DNA from: Erinaceus europaeus
Taxonomy: Eukaryota; Chordata; Mammalia; Eulipotyphla; Erinaceidae
Assembly: GCF_950295315.1 (NCBI RefSeq)
Contig: NC_080185.1
Span: 45,241,237 to 45,305,236 of the forward strand
DNA: 64,000 nucleotides
Direction of reading: 5' to 3'
A program made the translations under genes and the position numbers. Of this stretch, positions 21,613 to 33,402 are shown piece by piece. Under the pieces are notes generated by a model. It was not told the DNA's origin. It worked only from the letters and a program-made list of their open reading frames with translations, and searched no databases. Positions within the stretch are counted from its first letter, which is position 1, and each line of letters starts with the position of its first letter.

Positions 21613-23070
21613 TTACCTGTATTTTACTCAAAGAAAATAGGACCTTTCTTATAAAAATAACTCACTAAGGCCACCTCCCTCCCCATGATTCCAAAGTGAC
21701 CATAGTTCAAATGCAAGTCTCTTGTAAAACTGTCCATGTGGAATAAAATCTAAAACTGCTCTGGGAAAACTTGAAAGCAACTGCTAGGGATTGCAGGGGC
21801 TGGAAACGGACCCCTATAGTGTGAAGTCCTAGTGCTTTTAAAAGGAGATTGGACATCTTCCACTGGTATAACAAACTATTCTTCCTGACATTCAATCTGA
21901 AAATGTGAAAGGCATCTTACATCTTACTCTTTTTTAATTCCTTAGCTCCTATAGCTTTGAAGTCTGTCATTTGATGACCAGACATAAGCCCTCATAACTA
22001 TCCCCTTCATACCTATCTTACTTTTTGCCACCATTCTGCAGCTCTACTAAGAGACAAGATTGGATAAAGCATAAAACTGCTCAAAGACTTCAGATAATTC
22101 CTTATTTCCTGAAGGAGCTGCCAGGCAATATGACAAAAAAGTTTTTCCTTTCTTTCTGTCAATGGAAATCTTGCCTATTCTTCCATTTGGCCCTGGTTTA
22201 TTTGAAAAGACAAGTGATCACATGAAGCAGTATTTATACATTTTATTTAACTCAGTTCTAAATTTCTTGGGGGCCTGAGAGTGAGTTTTTGCAGTTCCCT
22301 CAAAACCAAACATAGCACTACAATATTTGCTAAAGATTGAATGACACTGGGTTAAGCTACCAGCTTCCATTCTCACTTCCTGACCAGAGGTGCCACATAG
22401 CAGTTCATGAAGTGTCTCTGTACTGAGCAACCATAGGAATTCAATCTTCTTCATCACCTCCCCACGCATTCTTCAACTGTAATAAACTGATCACAGAAGT
22501 TTGGGACTGTTTCTTAATATATGCAAAACCCAAACAGTCCTGCAAGAAGGGTTTATGTTGGGAAAACAATACAAACTCTGTGTCTAGCTGGTTTTTCTTA
22601 ATAGCTTCAAATGCCAGTGTGAAAACTGTTACAATCTTTACCACAGTGAAAATTAAGTGATGTGTGAACTACTTGAAGAAATTTTCCATCTCAGATCAAT
22701 GACAGAGCAGACCATACAAAGATTTTAGTGGCTACAGATGCTACCGATTTAAGTTATTGTAATAATTCCTCCAAAGGCAATAAGATCAACAGTGTCAAAC
22801 AATGTATTAGGGCTAATGTACATAAATTCCTAGTTTGTCTAAGTAACAGAATTGCTAGATGTTTCCTTTAAAAGTTGTGTCAAATAAAATCATTTTATGG
22901 TTAATCTATAGTTGAATCCAGAGACTTGAAAAAAAGTTTTGCATAAATTTTTGTCCAAGTATGCATAATGAAAATAATCAGAATTTTATTAGATTATTTT
23001 AACACTCTCAGAAAATTTGCTTAGTAGTTAGCATTTAGAGGTCACATTTATTTGGATTAAAATTAATGTT
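21613..23070. other. Apparently single-copy DNA; two short minus-strand frames of unknown meaning
   Basis: Minus-strand frames at 22441-22644 (67 codons) and 22218-22469 (83 codons) overlap and are followed by AATAAA on that strand (complement of about 22240-22246). This could be a decayed retrocopy or the 3' end of an unknown transcript. I see no family motif, no TSD and no poly(A) run, so I do not call a gene. Confidence 0.35.
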
Positions 23071-23079
23071 TTATATCTT

Positions 23080-23275
23080 TTTATAGAGACAGAGAAATTG
23101 AAGGTGGAGGGAGAGGCAGAAAGGGAGAGGAAGGCACACATACACATCTACGTGCAGCACTGCTTCATAGTTTGTGGAGTTTCTCATCCTGCAAGTGAGG
23201 ACTGGGTACTTGAACCAGGGTCCTTGTACACTGTAACATGAGTACTCAACCAGGTGTATTACTATCTGGCCACTA
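23080..23275 (-). repeat. Family A SINE
   Basis: Inverted copy: GACAGAGAAATTGAAGG, GCAGCACTGCTTCATAG, GGTACTTGAACCAGGGTCC, and a head complement at ACTATCTGGCC. Confidence 0.8.
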
Positions 23276-23394
23276 AAAGTTAATTATAAAAATCTTTAAA
23301 TTGCAGTTGAAGTATGAATGAGGAGTGCCCTGCAAGAGACCTAACATTAAGCATTCAATATACAACCAGATTTTAAAATGTCATATTTATGGTC

Positions 23395-23620
23395 AACACG
23401 AGAGCTCACCTGGGAACATACCAGCTTTGGCATGCAAATGACCCAGGTTAGAGTCAGGTCCTCAACACACTGGAGGAAGTGTTGTTTCTGATAGAGATGA
23501 CAATGGAGAGAGGGATTAATTCAAGGTCTAGGCCCATCATGTCTGTTTGGGAATCTCAGGACTCCCTGACTTTACTAGTTTTTGCCTGCTCCTGACAGTT
23601 AACATGCAGGTGGACCCAAG
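23395..23620. repeat. Old SINE remnant abutting a deleted family R fragment
   Basis: 23395-23485 has the plus-strand SINE-like GAGCTCACCTGGGAACATACC. 23487-23615 is minus-orientation R with an internal deletion: GGTCTAGGCCCATCATGTCTGTTTGGGAATCTCAGGACTCC is followed at once by TTTTTGCCTGCTCCTGACA. Confidence 0.55.
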
Positions 23621-23866
23621 GTATAGTGATTGTTATGAATAAACCTCTCTCTTGTTTAAACCTAAACTGAACCATGTGTTGATTTTACAATAAATGTCAT
23701 CATTCATAGGTGGGTCTTAGGAAACAAGGACAAAAAGAAAAAACACAGGATGCAGCATGAACTAGGTGTGGTCTATTGCAGCAAACCAAGGAATGTGGGG
23801 CTACAGGAGGTGAGACAGAGTTGAGAGAGTAGTAAGGACTTAGTGCATGATGATGGAGGAAAATTT

Positions 23867-24782
<916 letters not shown>

Positions 24783-24784
24783 TT

Positions 24785-25000
24785 TTTTTACTTTGGGGGG
24801 TAACGTTTTATATTACAGTTGTTGACAGAAAAATCTCATTTCTCCATGATTAATGTCTGCAAGACACTGTAACCCCCAACTGAGTCCTTTTCCATCATTG
24901 TGTTCCAGGGTCTCACAGTCCCTCCATCTCAACTCTTTCCTCAGAGTCCTTACATTTACCTAGTCCAAGTGCCACCTTATTTTTCCTTAATATAATGTTT
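24785..25000 (-). repeat. L1 3' UTR fragment, antisense
   Basis: CAGTTGTTGACAGAAAAATC, GAGTCCTTTTCCATCATTGTG and CTCAGAGTCCTTACATTTACC match, in order, the L1-like block at 31.0 kb. Confidence 0.6.
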
Positions 25001-26688
25001 TAATTTCCCCATATCAGAAAATGTGAATTTTAAATGTCTTATTAAATTTTTACTATATCCTTAATCCATAATACCCACTGGATACATTTGAATAACAGTG
25101 GTTGGGTTCAGGGACTATACCAATAATCATTACATACTGCTCTTTCCTGGATATAATTTTATAGACAGTTCCATTAATAAACACATACTTAGTGTCTTGT
25201 TACCTCAGCTTTAATTGGGATACACTCAAATGGATAAACATGGTTCTGGACAGAGTATCTCCACTAGATACTTGAGTATGTGCAACGTGTTGCAATTGTG
25301 GAAATACAGTCTTTCAAAATGCTGGATAGTTGAATAAATTAAACTAAAATTTTGCATGAGTCCCTTGAAGTCCAATCCCTTTCTTTTGTATACAGAGAAA
25401 CTAATTCCAGAGAATTGAAATGAATCATCAGCAGTTAGCTTCCAGGACAGGATCAGTTATCTCTACCATTATTTTCTCAAGCTTTCTCTTGTGGGTAAAT
25501 TTTAATTCTAGGTTGGGTTTGATGGGTGGACTTGGGTACTTGCTAAGTTTATTTTAATAGCAGACTATTAATCTCAAATGGGCACTATACGGACCCATCG
25601 CTCAACTGTAAAACACAGGGAACATTTTAAACTTAGTTTTGGTAAACATAGAAGGGAATTTAAAAATCTGAGTTGTAGAGCTTAAACCTAAAATTCCCAA
25701 GCTGAGCTCTTTGAATATGTTTGTACCAGTTTTTGAAATGCATCTTGTTCCTGTTATAGCCATGTCCGGGTTATTGTCCATACATTCAACTCCAAAATCA
25801 CTATGCCAGTAAGTTTGTTTACTATAGCGTTAAGAACAAGGGTCTTTTAACAAGCTTAAAAATGGATTTAATGTACAGTAATAAACTTTGCAAAACGTAA
25901 TCATGAAACTATTTATTTTAAAAAGAGAGAGTGTGAGAGAGAAGCAAGAGCATATCAGTATTAGCATATGTGGGACCTTATATACAAAATTTTAAGGGAA
26001 CATCTATAAAGAAATTAGCTGCCACACCTGATTCTGCATATAAACACTATCTTCCAGCTTCTGTTAAGGCTAACTTATGAGCCTTCTTTGACTCCTCCAC
26101 CAACTAAACTGCCTTATGAAAGCTGCTCAAGAAAGAGATTTGGTTGCTTGCACCATCAGGACATTTCTTAATGTCCTTTAAATTTTTTTCAAAGCATTAT
26201 ACCTGCTTTCCTGAGAAATCATGAAAGGATGCATTTCTGGGAAAAGAAATGAAAATGGTGACTACCTGAATGATGAGCATGACAATGAACTCAAATCAAT
26301 GAGTATAATGTTCTTTGGAAGTTTTTCGTAAAGATCCTTTATCACATGAAGAAGTTCACTCCCATTCCTAAATTGTTGAGGCTCTCTATCATGAAAGAAT
26401 GTTAAACTTTTCAAATCTTTTTCTGCTTCAATCCATATAATCGTGGGCTTTGTTTCCTTCACTTTGCAAAGTCACATATCCCAGTTAGTCTATTATGTCC
26501 ATCCCTAGATTCCTGGGATAACATTTTCTCCAGATATATAGTCACATAACACGCTGCTAAATCCATACAGTTGGTATGTTGCTGAGAATTTTTGCATCTT
26601 CATAGAGATATTAAGTTATATTTTTCTTACGATGCCTTTATCTGAATTGTATATGTAACTTTTATATCTGACATGGGGTTAATACCTA
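25001..26688. other. Apparently single-copy DNA; no gene recognised
   Basis: AT-rich. The longest frame, 26262-26462 on the minus strand (66 codons), has no recognisable motif. Confidence 0.5.
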
Positions 26689-26689
26689 A

Positions 26690-26940
26690 AATACAGAAGC
26701 AACTCATGTAGCTCCACACCAAAATATAAAATAATTGGAAAGGACATTGTCTCCAATGAATTCATATAGATGGCCCACAATTATATAAAGAGATAATCAA
26801 CTCCACTAATTACAAAGGAAATATAAATCAAAACTATAATGAGCTATAACCTCATACCTAATTCAATGATTGGAAGACCTATACCCCTCTTATAATTTTG
26901 TAAATCACTAGTAAAAAGTCTAAAAATGATAAAAGATAAC
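26690..26940 (+). repeat. L1 ORF2 3' part, decayed
   Basis: GGGGTTAATACCTAAAATACAG, CTCATGTAGCTC and TACAAAGGAAATATAAATCAAAACTATAATGAG are the typical late L1 ORF2 blocks. No open frame remains. Confidence 0.7.
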
Positions 26941-26944
26941 AAGT

Positions 26945-27612
26945 GTTGATATATTTGGGAGCTACTCTCTTCCCTGATCCAGCTTTCTTGTCCTTTTTTC
27001 CAGCCATGTCATCATCTCCCCAGATAACAACTTGGGTCCACCTTCACATGAGATGTCAGGCTCAGAAAAACAAAACAGAGCACACTAATATAGTCAGATG
27101 CCCTTTGGAATATAACTAAAATAGGCCTATTAACTATCTACAAAACGAAGACCCCCAAATCTTCATCTGCACTATTCCAGACTATAGGTTCATGGTTAGT
27201 CAACAATTTGTTTGGCTTTATATGTTAACTCTTCTTTCAGCTACAGATTCCAGATGCTAACATGATGTCAACCAGACTTCCCTGGGCAGACAACACCACC
27301 AATGTGTCCTGGAGTCCTGCTTTCCCAAAGCCCTGCCCCACTAGGGAAAGAGAGAGACAGGCTAGGAATATGGATCCACCTGTCAATGCCCATGTTCAGC
27401 AGGGAAGCAATTACAGAAGCCAGACCTTCTACCTTCTGCATCCTATAATGTCCGTTGGTCCATGCTCTCAGAGGGATAAAGAATAGGAAAGGTATCAGGG
27501 GAGGAGATGAGATACAGAGTTCTGGTGGTGGGAATTGTGTGGAGTTGTACCCCTCTTAGCTTATGGTTTTTGTCAGCATTTCCTTTTTATAAATAAAAAT
27601 TTTTAAAAAAGC
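26945..27612 (+). repeat. Family R copy, about 670 bp
   Basis: From GGGAGCTACTCTCTTCCCTGATCC to the 3' end GTCAGCATTTCCTTTTTATAAATAAAAATT. The full run of R blocks is present without internal gaps. Confidence 0.8.
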
Positions 27613-27719
27613 ATTGCTTCTTTGGTGAATTTCTTATTTTATTTTTAATTTTGAAATATAAAATTTCTATTGCCTTAATAATTTTCCTTTGTTAACATCT
27701 CCCTTTGTTAAAATATCAT

Positions 27720-27940
27720 TGTCTTAGCTGTAGATACAGCTCCGCTGGCATGTTCCATGTTTGTGATTCAAGTTTGAGTCCCAGAACCACATGGGAGGTG
27801 CTATGGCACTGGTAGCAGCTCTGATGCCATAGTGTCTCTCCGTCTTCATTACTCTGTATCTCTAAATGAGTGAAAAAGCAGCCTAGAGGGTCAAATTATC
27901 ATCTTACGCAAATAACAAAACAAAATCCCCCCAAATAATG
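27720..27940 (+). repeat. Old SINE remnant with degraded 3' module
   Basis: TTCAAGTTTGAGTCCC (B-box-like) at about 27768, then a CT-rich body and a trace of the shared module after GTGAAAAAGCAGCC. Confidence 0.5.
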
Positions 27941-28955
27941 GTCTTACTTTCTGTAATTATTTAGGCATAGTTTTAGTTATTTTATTAAGTTAGCAATAGG
28001 CTATTATAGGGTTTTTTGGTATTTTATAGGAAAGTCACCACCTAGGTCTCTTCAGGGCCAATTTCTATTGACCACAGGGATCAACTTTCCTGTTTCTACG
28101 TGTGCCTCATGAAATTTCATCAAAAACTCAATGTTTCTGGTAGTGTCTTGCGGCATCACCTGAGATAAAACATCACTCCCTTAGTTTTTGTTTGTTTGTT
28201 TGTGTACTGCTTGATGACTTTTCTGAGCTAATCCTGTACTGTAAAATCTGTATTCTCTCTTTTATGTGTGCATGTATGGTCCTACAATTTTAGTTTATTG
28301 GTCAGTTAATGATTGAGCTAAGATTTCCTTAAATGATTGGAGCTGGTACATTTTCCAGCCTTTGCCAAGAGTCTGTGTGTGTTGAATCATGCTGTCAACA
28401 CTCAACCTGGTGGTTTACAAGTCTGCTCCATCCTCTCTGTGCAAGGTTTCAAGGTAGGAGATGACACTTTGTTTTCCTTTCCGTAATTACTGAGTGTGTA
28501 CACATCTACGGCCTTCTAACCTGCCTGGGAATATTTTAGAGCTTTAAAAATTCCCCCCCACAATATATTTCTCCTACATCATTCTTTCAAGTGTTACAGC
28601 TGTTTCAAGAAAGTGTGATATTAAGCAATTGTCACTGATTGTTTTTGACAAATGCTCTGGGCGTAGAGCTGTTCTGCAAAGTAAGAACTGAGTTAGGTTG
28701 AATAATAACACACTTGGAGTGGGGTTTATCCAGGGAGTTGTAAGACAGGCCAAATAACTACAAAATTCTAGAAATGAGAATGCTCTTGGAATGGACTTCT
28801 TGAGCTCTAGGCACAGTCTGCACATTCTTGTAACTGAAAGTCTGTTGATTTTTTACAGCAACCATTATTTGTAAGGCTGGTGATTTTCAAGGGTACTACA
28901 TAGCTGCAGAAAATGTGGAAAATGGGAACTAAGTTATAAAACATAAACGTTGCTT
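27941..28955. other. No recognisable feature
   Basis: AT-rich, no repeat family recognised. A (TTTG)n run occurs near 28187-28203. Confidence 0.5.
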
Positions 28956-28962
28956 TATTTTC

Positions 28963-29302
28963 CCCTCCAGGGTTATTGCTGGGCTCGGTGCCTGCACCAT
29001 GAACCCACCACTCCTGGATGCCATTTCCCCCCCTTTTGTTGCCCTTGTTGTTGTAGCCTCTTTGTGGTTATTATTATTGCCATTGTTGATGTTGCTCATT
29101 GTTGGATAGGACAGAGAGAAATGGAGACAGGAGGGGAAGACAGAGAGGGGGAGAGAAAGATAGACACCTGCAGACCTGCTTCACCGCCTGTGAAACGACT
29201 CCCCTGCAGGTGGGGAGCCGAGGGCTCGAACCGGTATCCTTATGCAGGTCCCTGCTCTTTGCGCCACATGTGCTTAACCCACTGCGCCACCGCCTGACCC
29301 CC
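28963..29302 (-). repeat. Family B SINE, long form with 3' module
   Basis: CTCCAGGGTTATTGCTGGGCTCGGTGCC...CTCCTGGATGCC (module, antisense), then TTGTTGCCCTTGTTG, the purine-rich body and the head ending CTGCGCCACCGCCTGACCCCC. Well conserved. Confidence 0.92.
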
Positions 29303-29404
29303 TAAACGTTGCTTTTATAATCAACATTCAGCAGTCTTTCTTGAATATATAGTCCTCAAGTTGTTGCAAGTCTTGAGTTAATCTCCAGGTTTTTTTAATT
29401 AAAA

Positions 29405-29580
29405 AGTTTTATTGTCTTTATTTATTTATTGGATAGAGGCAGCCAGAAATTGAGAGAGAATGGGTAATAGAGAGGGAGAGAGAAAGAAAGACCTCTGTAG
29501 CACTGCTTCACCACTGGCAAAGCTTTCTCCTTGTGAATTGTAACATGCTCTCAGCCAGGTGCAATACCACCTGGCCCCAA
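29405..29580 (-). repeat. Family A SINE
   Basis: TTTATTTATTGGATAGAGG through GCAATACCACCTGGCCCC. Confidence 0.85.
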
Positions 29581-29585
29581 TTTAT

Positions 29586-29594
29586 TTCTTTCCT

Positions 29595-29660
<66 letters not shown>

Positions 29661-29784
29661 TTCCTTCCTTCCTCCCTCCCTCCCTCCCTCCCTCCCTCCC
29701 TCCCTCCCTTCCTTTCTTTCTTCCTTCCTTCCTTCCTTCCTTCCTTCCTTCCTTCCTTTCTTTCTTTCTTTCTTTCTTTTTTTC
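29586..29784 (+). repeat. Polypyrimidine tract (TTTC)n/(TTCC)n/(CCCT)n
   Basis: About 200 bp of pure C/T. TTTC units pass through TTCC and TCCC units and back again, giving a block with approximate mirror symmetry. Confidence 0.97.
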
Positions 29785-30039
29785 AGTTAACTTTGACAGT
29801 TTTCCTAGTGGTTAGGATAATTTTTATGGAGAGGCCCACTCACTAACATATGTCTTTATTACTCTGTGAATAAGTTCTGCAGTGGTTCACATGCGTGGCA
29901 ATTATTACACATTATTCCAAACTCTGATAATAAGGTTTATCTTTCTGTCCCCATACCATACCAAAAAGAGAAGAGTCTGATTTAACTGGAATACTAAATA
30001 TAATAAAAATTATAGCATATGTACTGATGTCATACAGTT

Positions 30040-30180
30040 TTATAAATCTTTATTTATAAAAAGAAACACTGACAAAAACCATAGGCTAAGAGGGGTACAA
30101 CTCCACACAATTCCCACCACGAGAACTTCGTATCCCATTCCCTCCCCTGATAGCTTTCCTATTTTATTCATACATTTTGA
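30040..30180 (-). repeat. Family R 3' end, about 140 bp
   Basis: CTTTATTTATAAAAAGAAACACTGAC through GATAGCTTTCCTATT. It faces an inverted partner at 30455. Confidence 0.8.
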
Positions 30181-30454
30181 AAATACTCTCCTCTGTATAC
30201 TGAAATGATGCTTCCAGTACAATACTAGCCAAGTCTGTTAACCCAGTAATGGTGATGAATCCATATTATTCTCCCAAAGTTCCATATTCAGTCTCGTTAT
30301 GATACAGAGAATCTGTCAGGGACAAAAAGATTGACTTGGTTGGCTTAATGAGAATAAACCTGAAATGGTGATCTCCGTTTCATGGTGGTCAAAGTTAACT
30401 GATCCATCCACCAGTTCTGATATGAAACTGTTATTACTTGAAAGATGGAGTAGT
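30181..30454. other. Unique spacer between two inverted R ends
   Basis: Not R sequence. No long frame. Contains GTTCTGATATGAAACTG near 30415. Confidence 0.5.
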
Positions 30455-30615
30455 ACACATGATGACCCTTGGTCCATACTCTCAGAGGGATAAAAAATAG
30501 GAAAACTATCAGGGGATGGGATATGGAGTTTTGTTGGTGGGAGTTGTGTGGAGTTGTACTCCTCTTATCCTATGGTTTTTGTCAGTGTTTCTTTTTATAA
30601 ATAATAATTTAAAAA
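30455..30615 (+). repeat. Family R 3' end, about 160 bp
   Basis: ACCCTTGGTCCATACTCTCAGAGGG through GTCAGTGTTTCTTTTTATAAATAATAATTT. Confidence 0.8.
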
Positions 30616-30689
30616 ATCTTTATTTGGACAAGGGTTTCATGCTTCCTTAAGGAATAATAACCACTTTTTCCTTTTCATGTGGTTATCTT

Positions 30690-31005
30690 CTTTTTTAAAT
30701 TTATTTATTTATTTATTTGCCTCCAGGGTTATTGCTGGGGCTCGGTGCCTGTACTATAAATCCACTACTCCTGGAGGCTATTTCCCCCCATTGTTGCATT
30801 TGTTGTTTATCATTGTTGTTGTTATTAGAATTGTTGTCATTGTTGTTGGATAGGACAGAGAGATCAAGAGAGGAGGGGAAGACAGAGAAGGGGAGAGAAA
30901 GACAGACACCTGCAGATATGCTTCACTGCTTGTGAAATGACCCCCTGCAGGTGGGGAGCTGGGGGCTTGAACTGGGGTCCTTATGCTGGTCCTTGCTCTG
31001 TGTGT
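30690..31005 (-). repeat. Family B SINE, long form, head lost
   Basis: CTCCAGGGTTATTGCTGGGGCTCGG module, then the body to GGTCCTTGCTCTGTG, where the tRNA-like head stops short. Confidence 0.88.
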
Positions 31006-31014
31006 TTATCTTCT

Positions 31015-31640
31015 TATATTTAATATAATTTTATTTGAGGGGGTTAATGATTTATAGTAAAGTTGTTGATATATGGGCACAACATCACATATCCCCGTGG
31101 TAGCTGTCTAAAAAACTCCCTCTACCTCAACCTAAGTCCTTTTTCACCATCATGCACTGGGACCCCAGAACCTTCCTCTTTCCCCAGAGTCCTTTGCTTT
31201 GATGCAATACACAAAACCCAATCCAAGTTCTACTTGTGCTTTCCCTTTCTTTCTTTCTTCCTTGAGTTCCACCTGTGAGTGAACTAATTTACTATTAATC
31301 CTTTTCTTTTGGGCTTATCTTACTTAGCATGATTCCTTCGATCTGTAGCCAAGATGAAGCAAAGGAGATGATATCATCACTTAAGACCTGAGTAGTATTC
31401 CATTGTGTATATATATCACAACTTTCTTAGCCACCTATTTGTAATTGGACAGATGGGTTACTTTCAAATTTGGACTACTGAAAATTGAACTGCTATGAAC
31501 ATAGATATCTCTTTAGATAGGTGCCGTTGTTTCCTGTGAATATATCACCAGAAAAGCAACTGTCAGTTCATAGGGTAGGTCTATTTATAGCATTATGAGA
31601 ATTTTCCAAACTGTTCTACACATCATTATTTTCTGGTAAA
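31015..31640 (-). repeat. L1 3' region, antisense
   Basis: GTAAAGTTGTTGATATATGGG, CACCATCATGCACTGGGACC, CAGAGTCCTTTGCTTTGATGC, then GCATGATTCCTTCG, TAGTATTCCATTGTGTATATATATC and ATTGAACTGCTATGAACATAG, the standard antisense order of an L1 3' end. Non-coding. Confidence 0.75.
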
Positions 31641-32005
31641 AGAGCTAACAAATAGAGAACAAAGCAATTAAAGATTTGACTATTGGAAAACTTACAAATG
31701 ATATTAAGATGGTATACACATTTTTGGGATATTGCTGACTTGACAGATACCACACAGATGAATAAAATGGCATATCACTCCAGTTTCTTATAGACAAGAG
31801 GGAAAATTAATTTTTAATTAAATGTTTACAAGTATAAAGTCCCTTAAGTAAATTGCTTTTTGATATTGCAATTTTGGGGGCTGATTGCTTCTTCCTTGCC
31901 ATTATAATGCAACAGAAATAAAAATGGGTCTATAAACTTCACTTGCACTTAGCTTTATTAGTGTAACTTTTTAATTTTTCTTCAGTATTACAAAAGCAGT
32001 TAAGG
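31641..32005. other. No recognisable feature
   Basis: AT-rich DNA between the L1 fragment and an LTR. Confidence 0.5.
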
Positions 32006-32006
32006 T

Positions 32007-32575
32007 GTGCTCTACACAGAATGGTCCCTTGTCGGGCAATTGTGAGGATGTGGTTGAGCTTGGCAGGGCTTGACCTGAGGGGACATCCATCCTCTCGTCT
32101 ATATGACTCCCTGCCTCACAAAGCACCCTGCATTCCTGATACTATGGCCTGCTCCCTTAGTATCTACATAATCATTGTTTTGCCTGAAAGATCCCCACTC
32201 ATTCCATCCCTATTTTTTTTCTACCCTCAAGACCTTCCCTGCCTGCAGGGTATTATTAATCCTACCAGTTAAGACCCTCGCAACAATTGCTAAGGAAGTT
32301 CCTACTTTTCCCGGCACCCTTTTGCCTTTGTCCGCCCCTTTCCAAACCATGTCAAGCCATTTCCATTTCTGACTTGCCACTTCTGGGTCTACCCTTTAAA
32401 AGCCTTGGCTCTTTGATCAATAAAGAATCAAATTGCCTCGTCGTCACAAGCTCTGTTCCTGAGTCATCTCCCTCACATTGCTGAGTGAGTAGCAGCCCAG
32501 GCTGTCTTTGGTCACATTCTCTCTGACCCAGAGAGTACGCACCCTGCAAGAGGCACCCCCACACTAGCCCGGAAA
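32007..32575 (+). mobile_element. LTR (ERV), same family as 5641-6074
   Basis: Contains TACATAATCATTGTTTTGCC followed by AAAGATCCCCAC as in the 5.6-kb LTR, a TATA-like CCTTTAAAAGCC at about 32393, AATAAA at 32419-32424 and a T/G-poor U5. Borders are estimated and I could not see a clear TSD. Confidence 0.65.
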
Positions 32576-32814
32576 TCCCTTACTTGTACACTTTTGTTTC
32601 TTCTGAGAACAGCATACATAACTGAAAATACAGATGGTGGCACATATATGTAATGGAGGAAATTAGAATTAAAGTATGAAATAAACTATGGCATACAATG
32701 GAGCCGTGTACTGCAAACATTCTTCCATGTGCAAATCACTCAGGGGAAGATTGTTAAATCACAGATACTGAAACAGGAGCTCTGAAGAAGGGCATGAGAT
32801 TCTACATTTTTTAA

Positions 32815-32952
32815 GATTTATTTATTTATTAGAAAGAGAAGAAAAGAGAGAACCAGAGGATCACTCTGGGACATGCAACACCAGCAATTAAACTCAGGAT
32901 TTTATGTTTTAGGGTCCAACACTCTAGTTACTGTACCACCTCTTGGGCTGCT
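32815..32952 (-). repeat. Family C SINE
   Basis: TTTATTTATTAGAAAGAGAAG through GTACCACCTCTTGGGC. ATTAAACTCAGGATTTTATG is the decayed B-box complement. Confidence 0.8.
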
Positions 32953-33400
32953 AGATTCTGTATTTTTAACAGGTTCCCATGTGAAGCAGAGTTGATACTC
33001 CTTGAACAATATTTTGTGTAAGAGAAAGTGAATATATCTAGGTTTTGGTTTTTGTTCTATTTTAACACATCCTGACTGTTATTTGTATTTTTTAAATATA
33101 TTAATGCTACTAAAGTCATCTCAAATCCTTTAGAATAAGAATAAATAAAAAATGGTAAAATATTGATTTACCTATGAGCTAGGAACGGTCTCACCAGAGT
33201 ACTGGAGCTGAAGGGTTGACATTACAGGCCTTTTGTCTGTGCACACAGTCTGAAGAGAAATATGTAGAGGTAGTACTGGCTGCATTGATTAGGTTGAGTT
33301 CAGCAAATGCAGTATCGGTTGGCATGGGTCAAGAGCAGCCTGTTGAAACAACGAGCCATGCCCCAAAGTTTCCAGGACTGGGAGAAATATGGGTTTTATA
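32953..33400. other. No recognisable feature
   Basis: AT-rich. No reading frame with family signature. Confidence 0.45.
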
Positions 33401-33402
33401 AA

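Noticed and set aside
22218..22644. Coding exon or retrocopy on the minus strand
   Set aside because: Two overlapping short frames with no motif, TSD, poly(A) or splice support; noted as unassigned DNA.
26262..26462. 66-codon minus-strand frame as a small gene
   Set aside because: No recognisable domain, start context or neighbouring exon; length is within chance for AT-moderate DNA.
29533..29846. Long Phe/Leu/Ser/Pro-rich frames
   Set aside because: Pure artefact of the polypyrimidine microsatellite.
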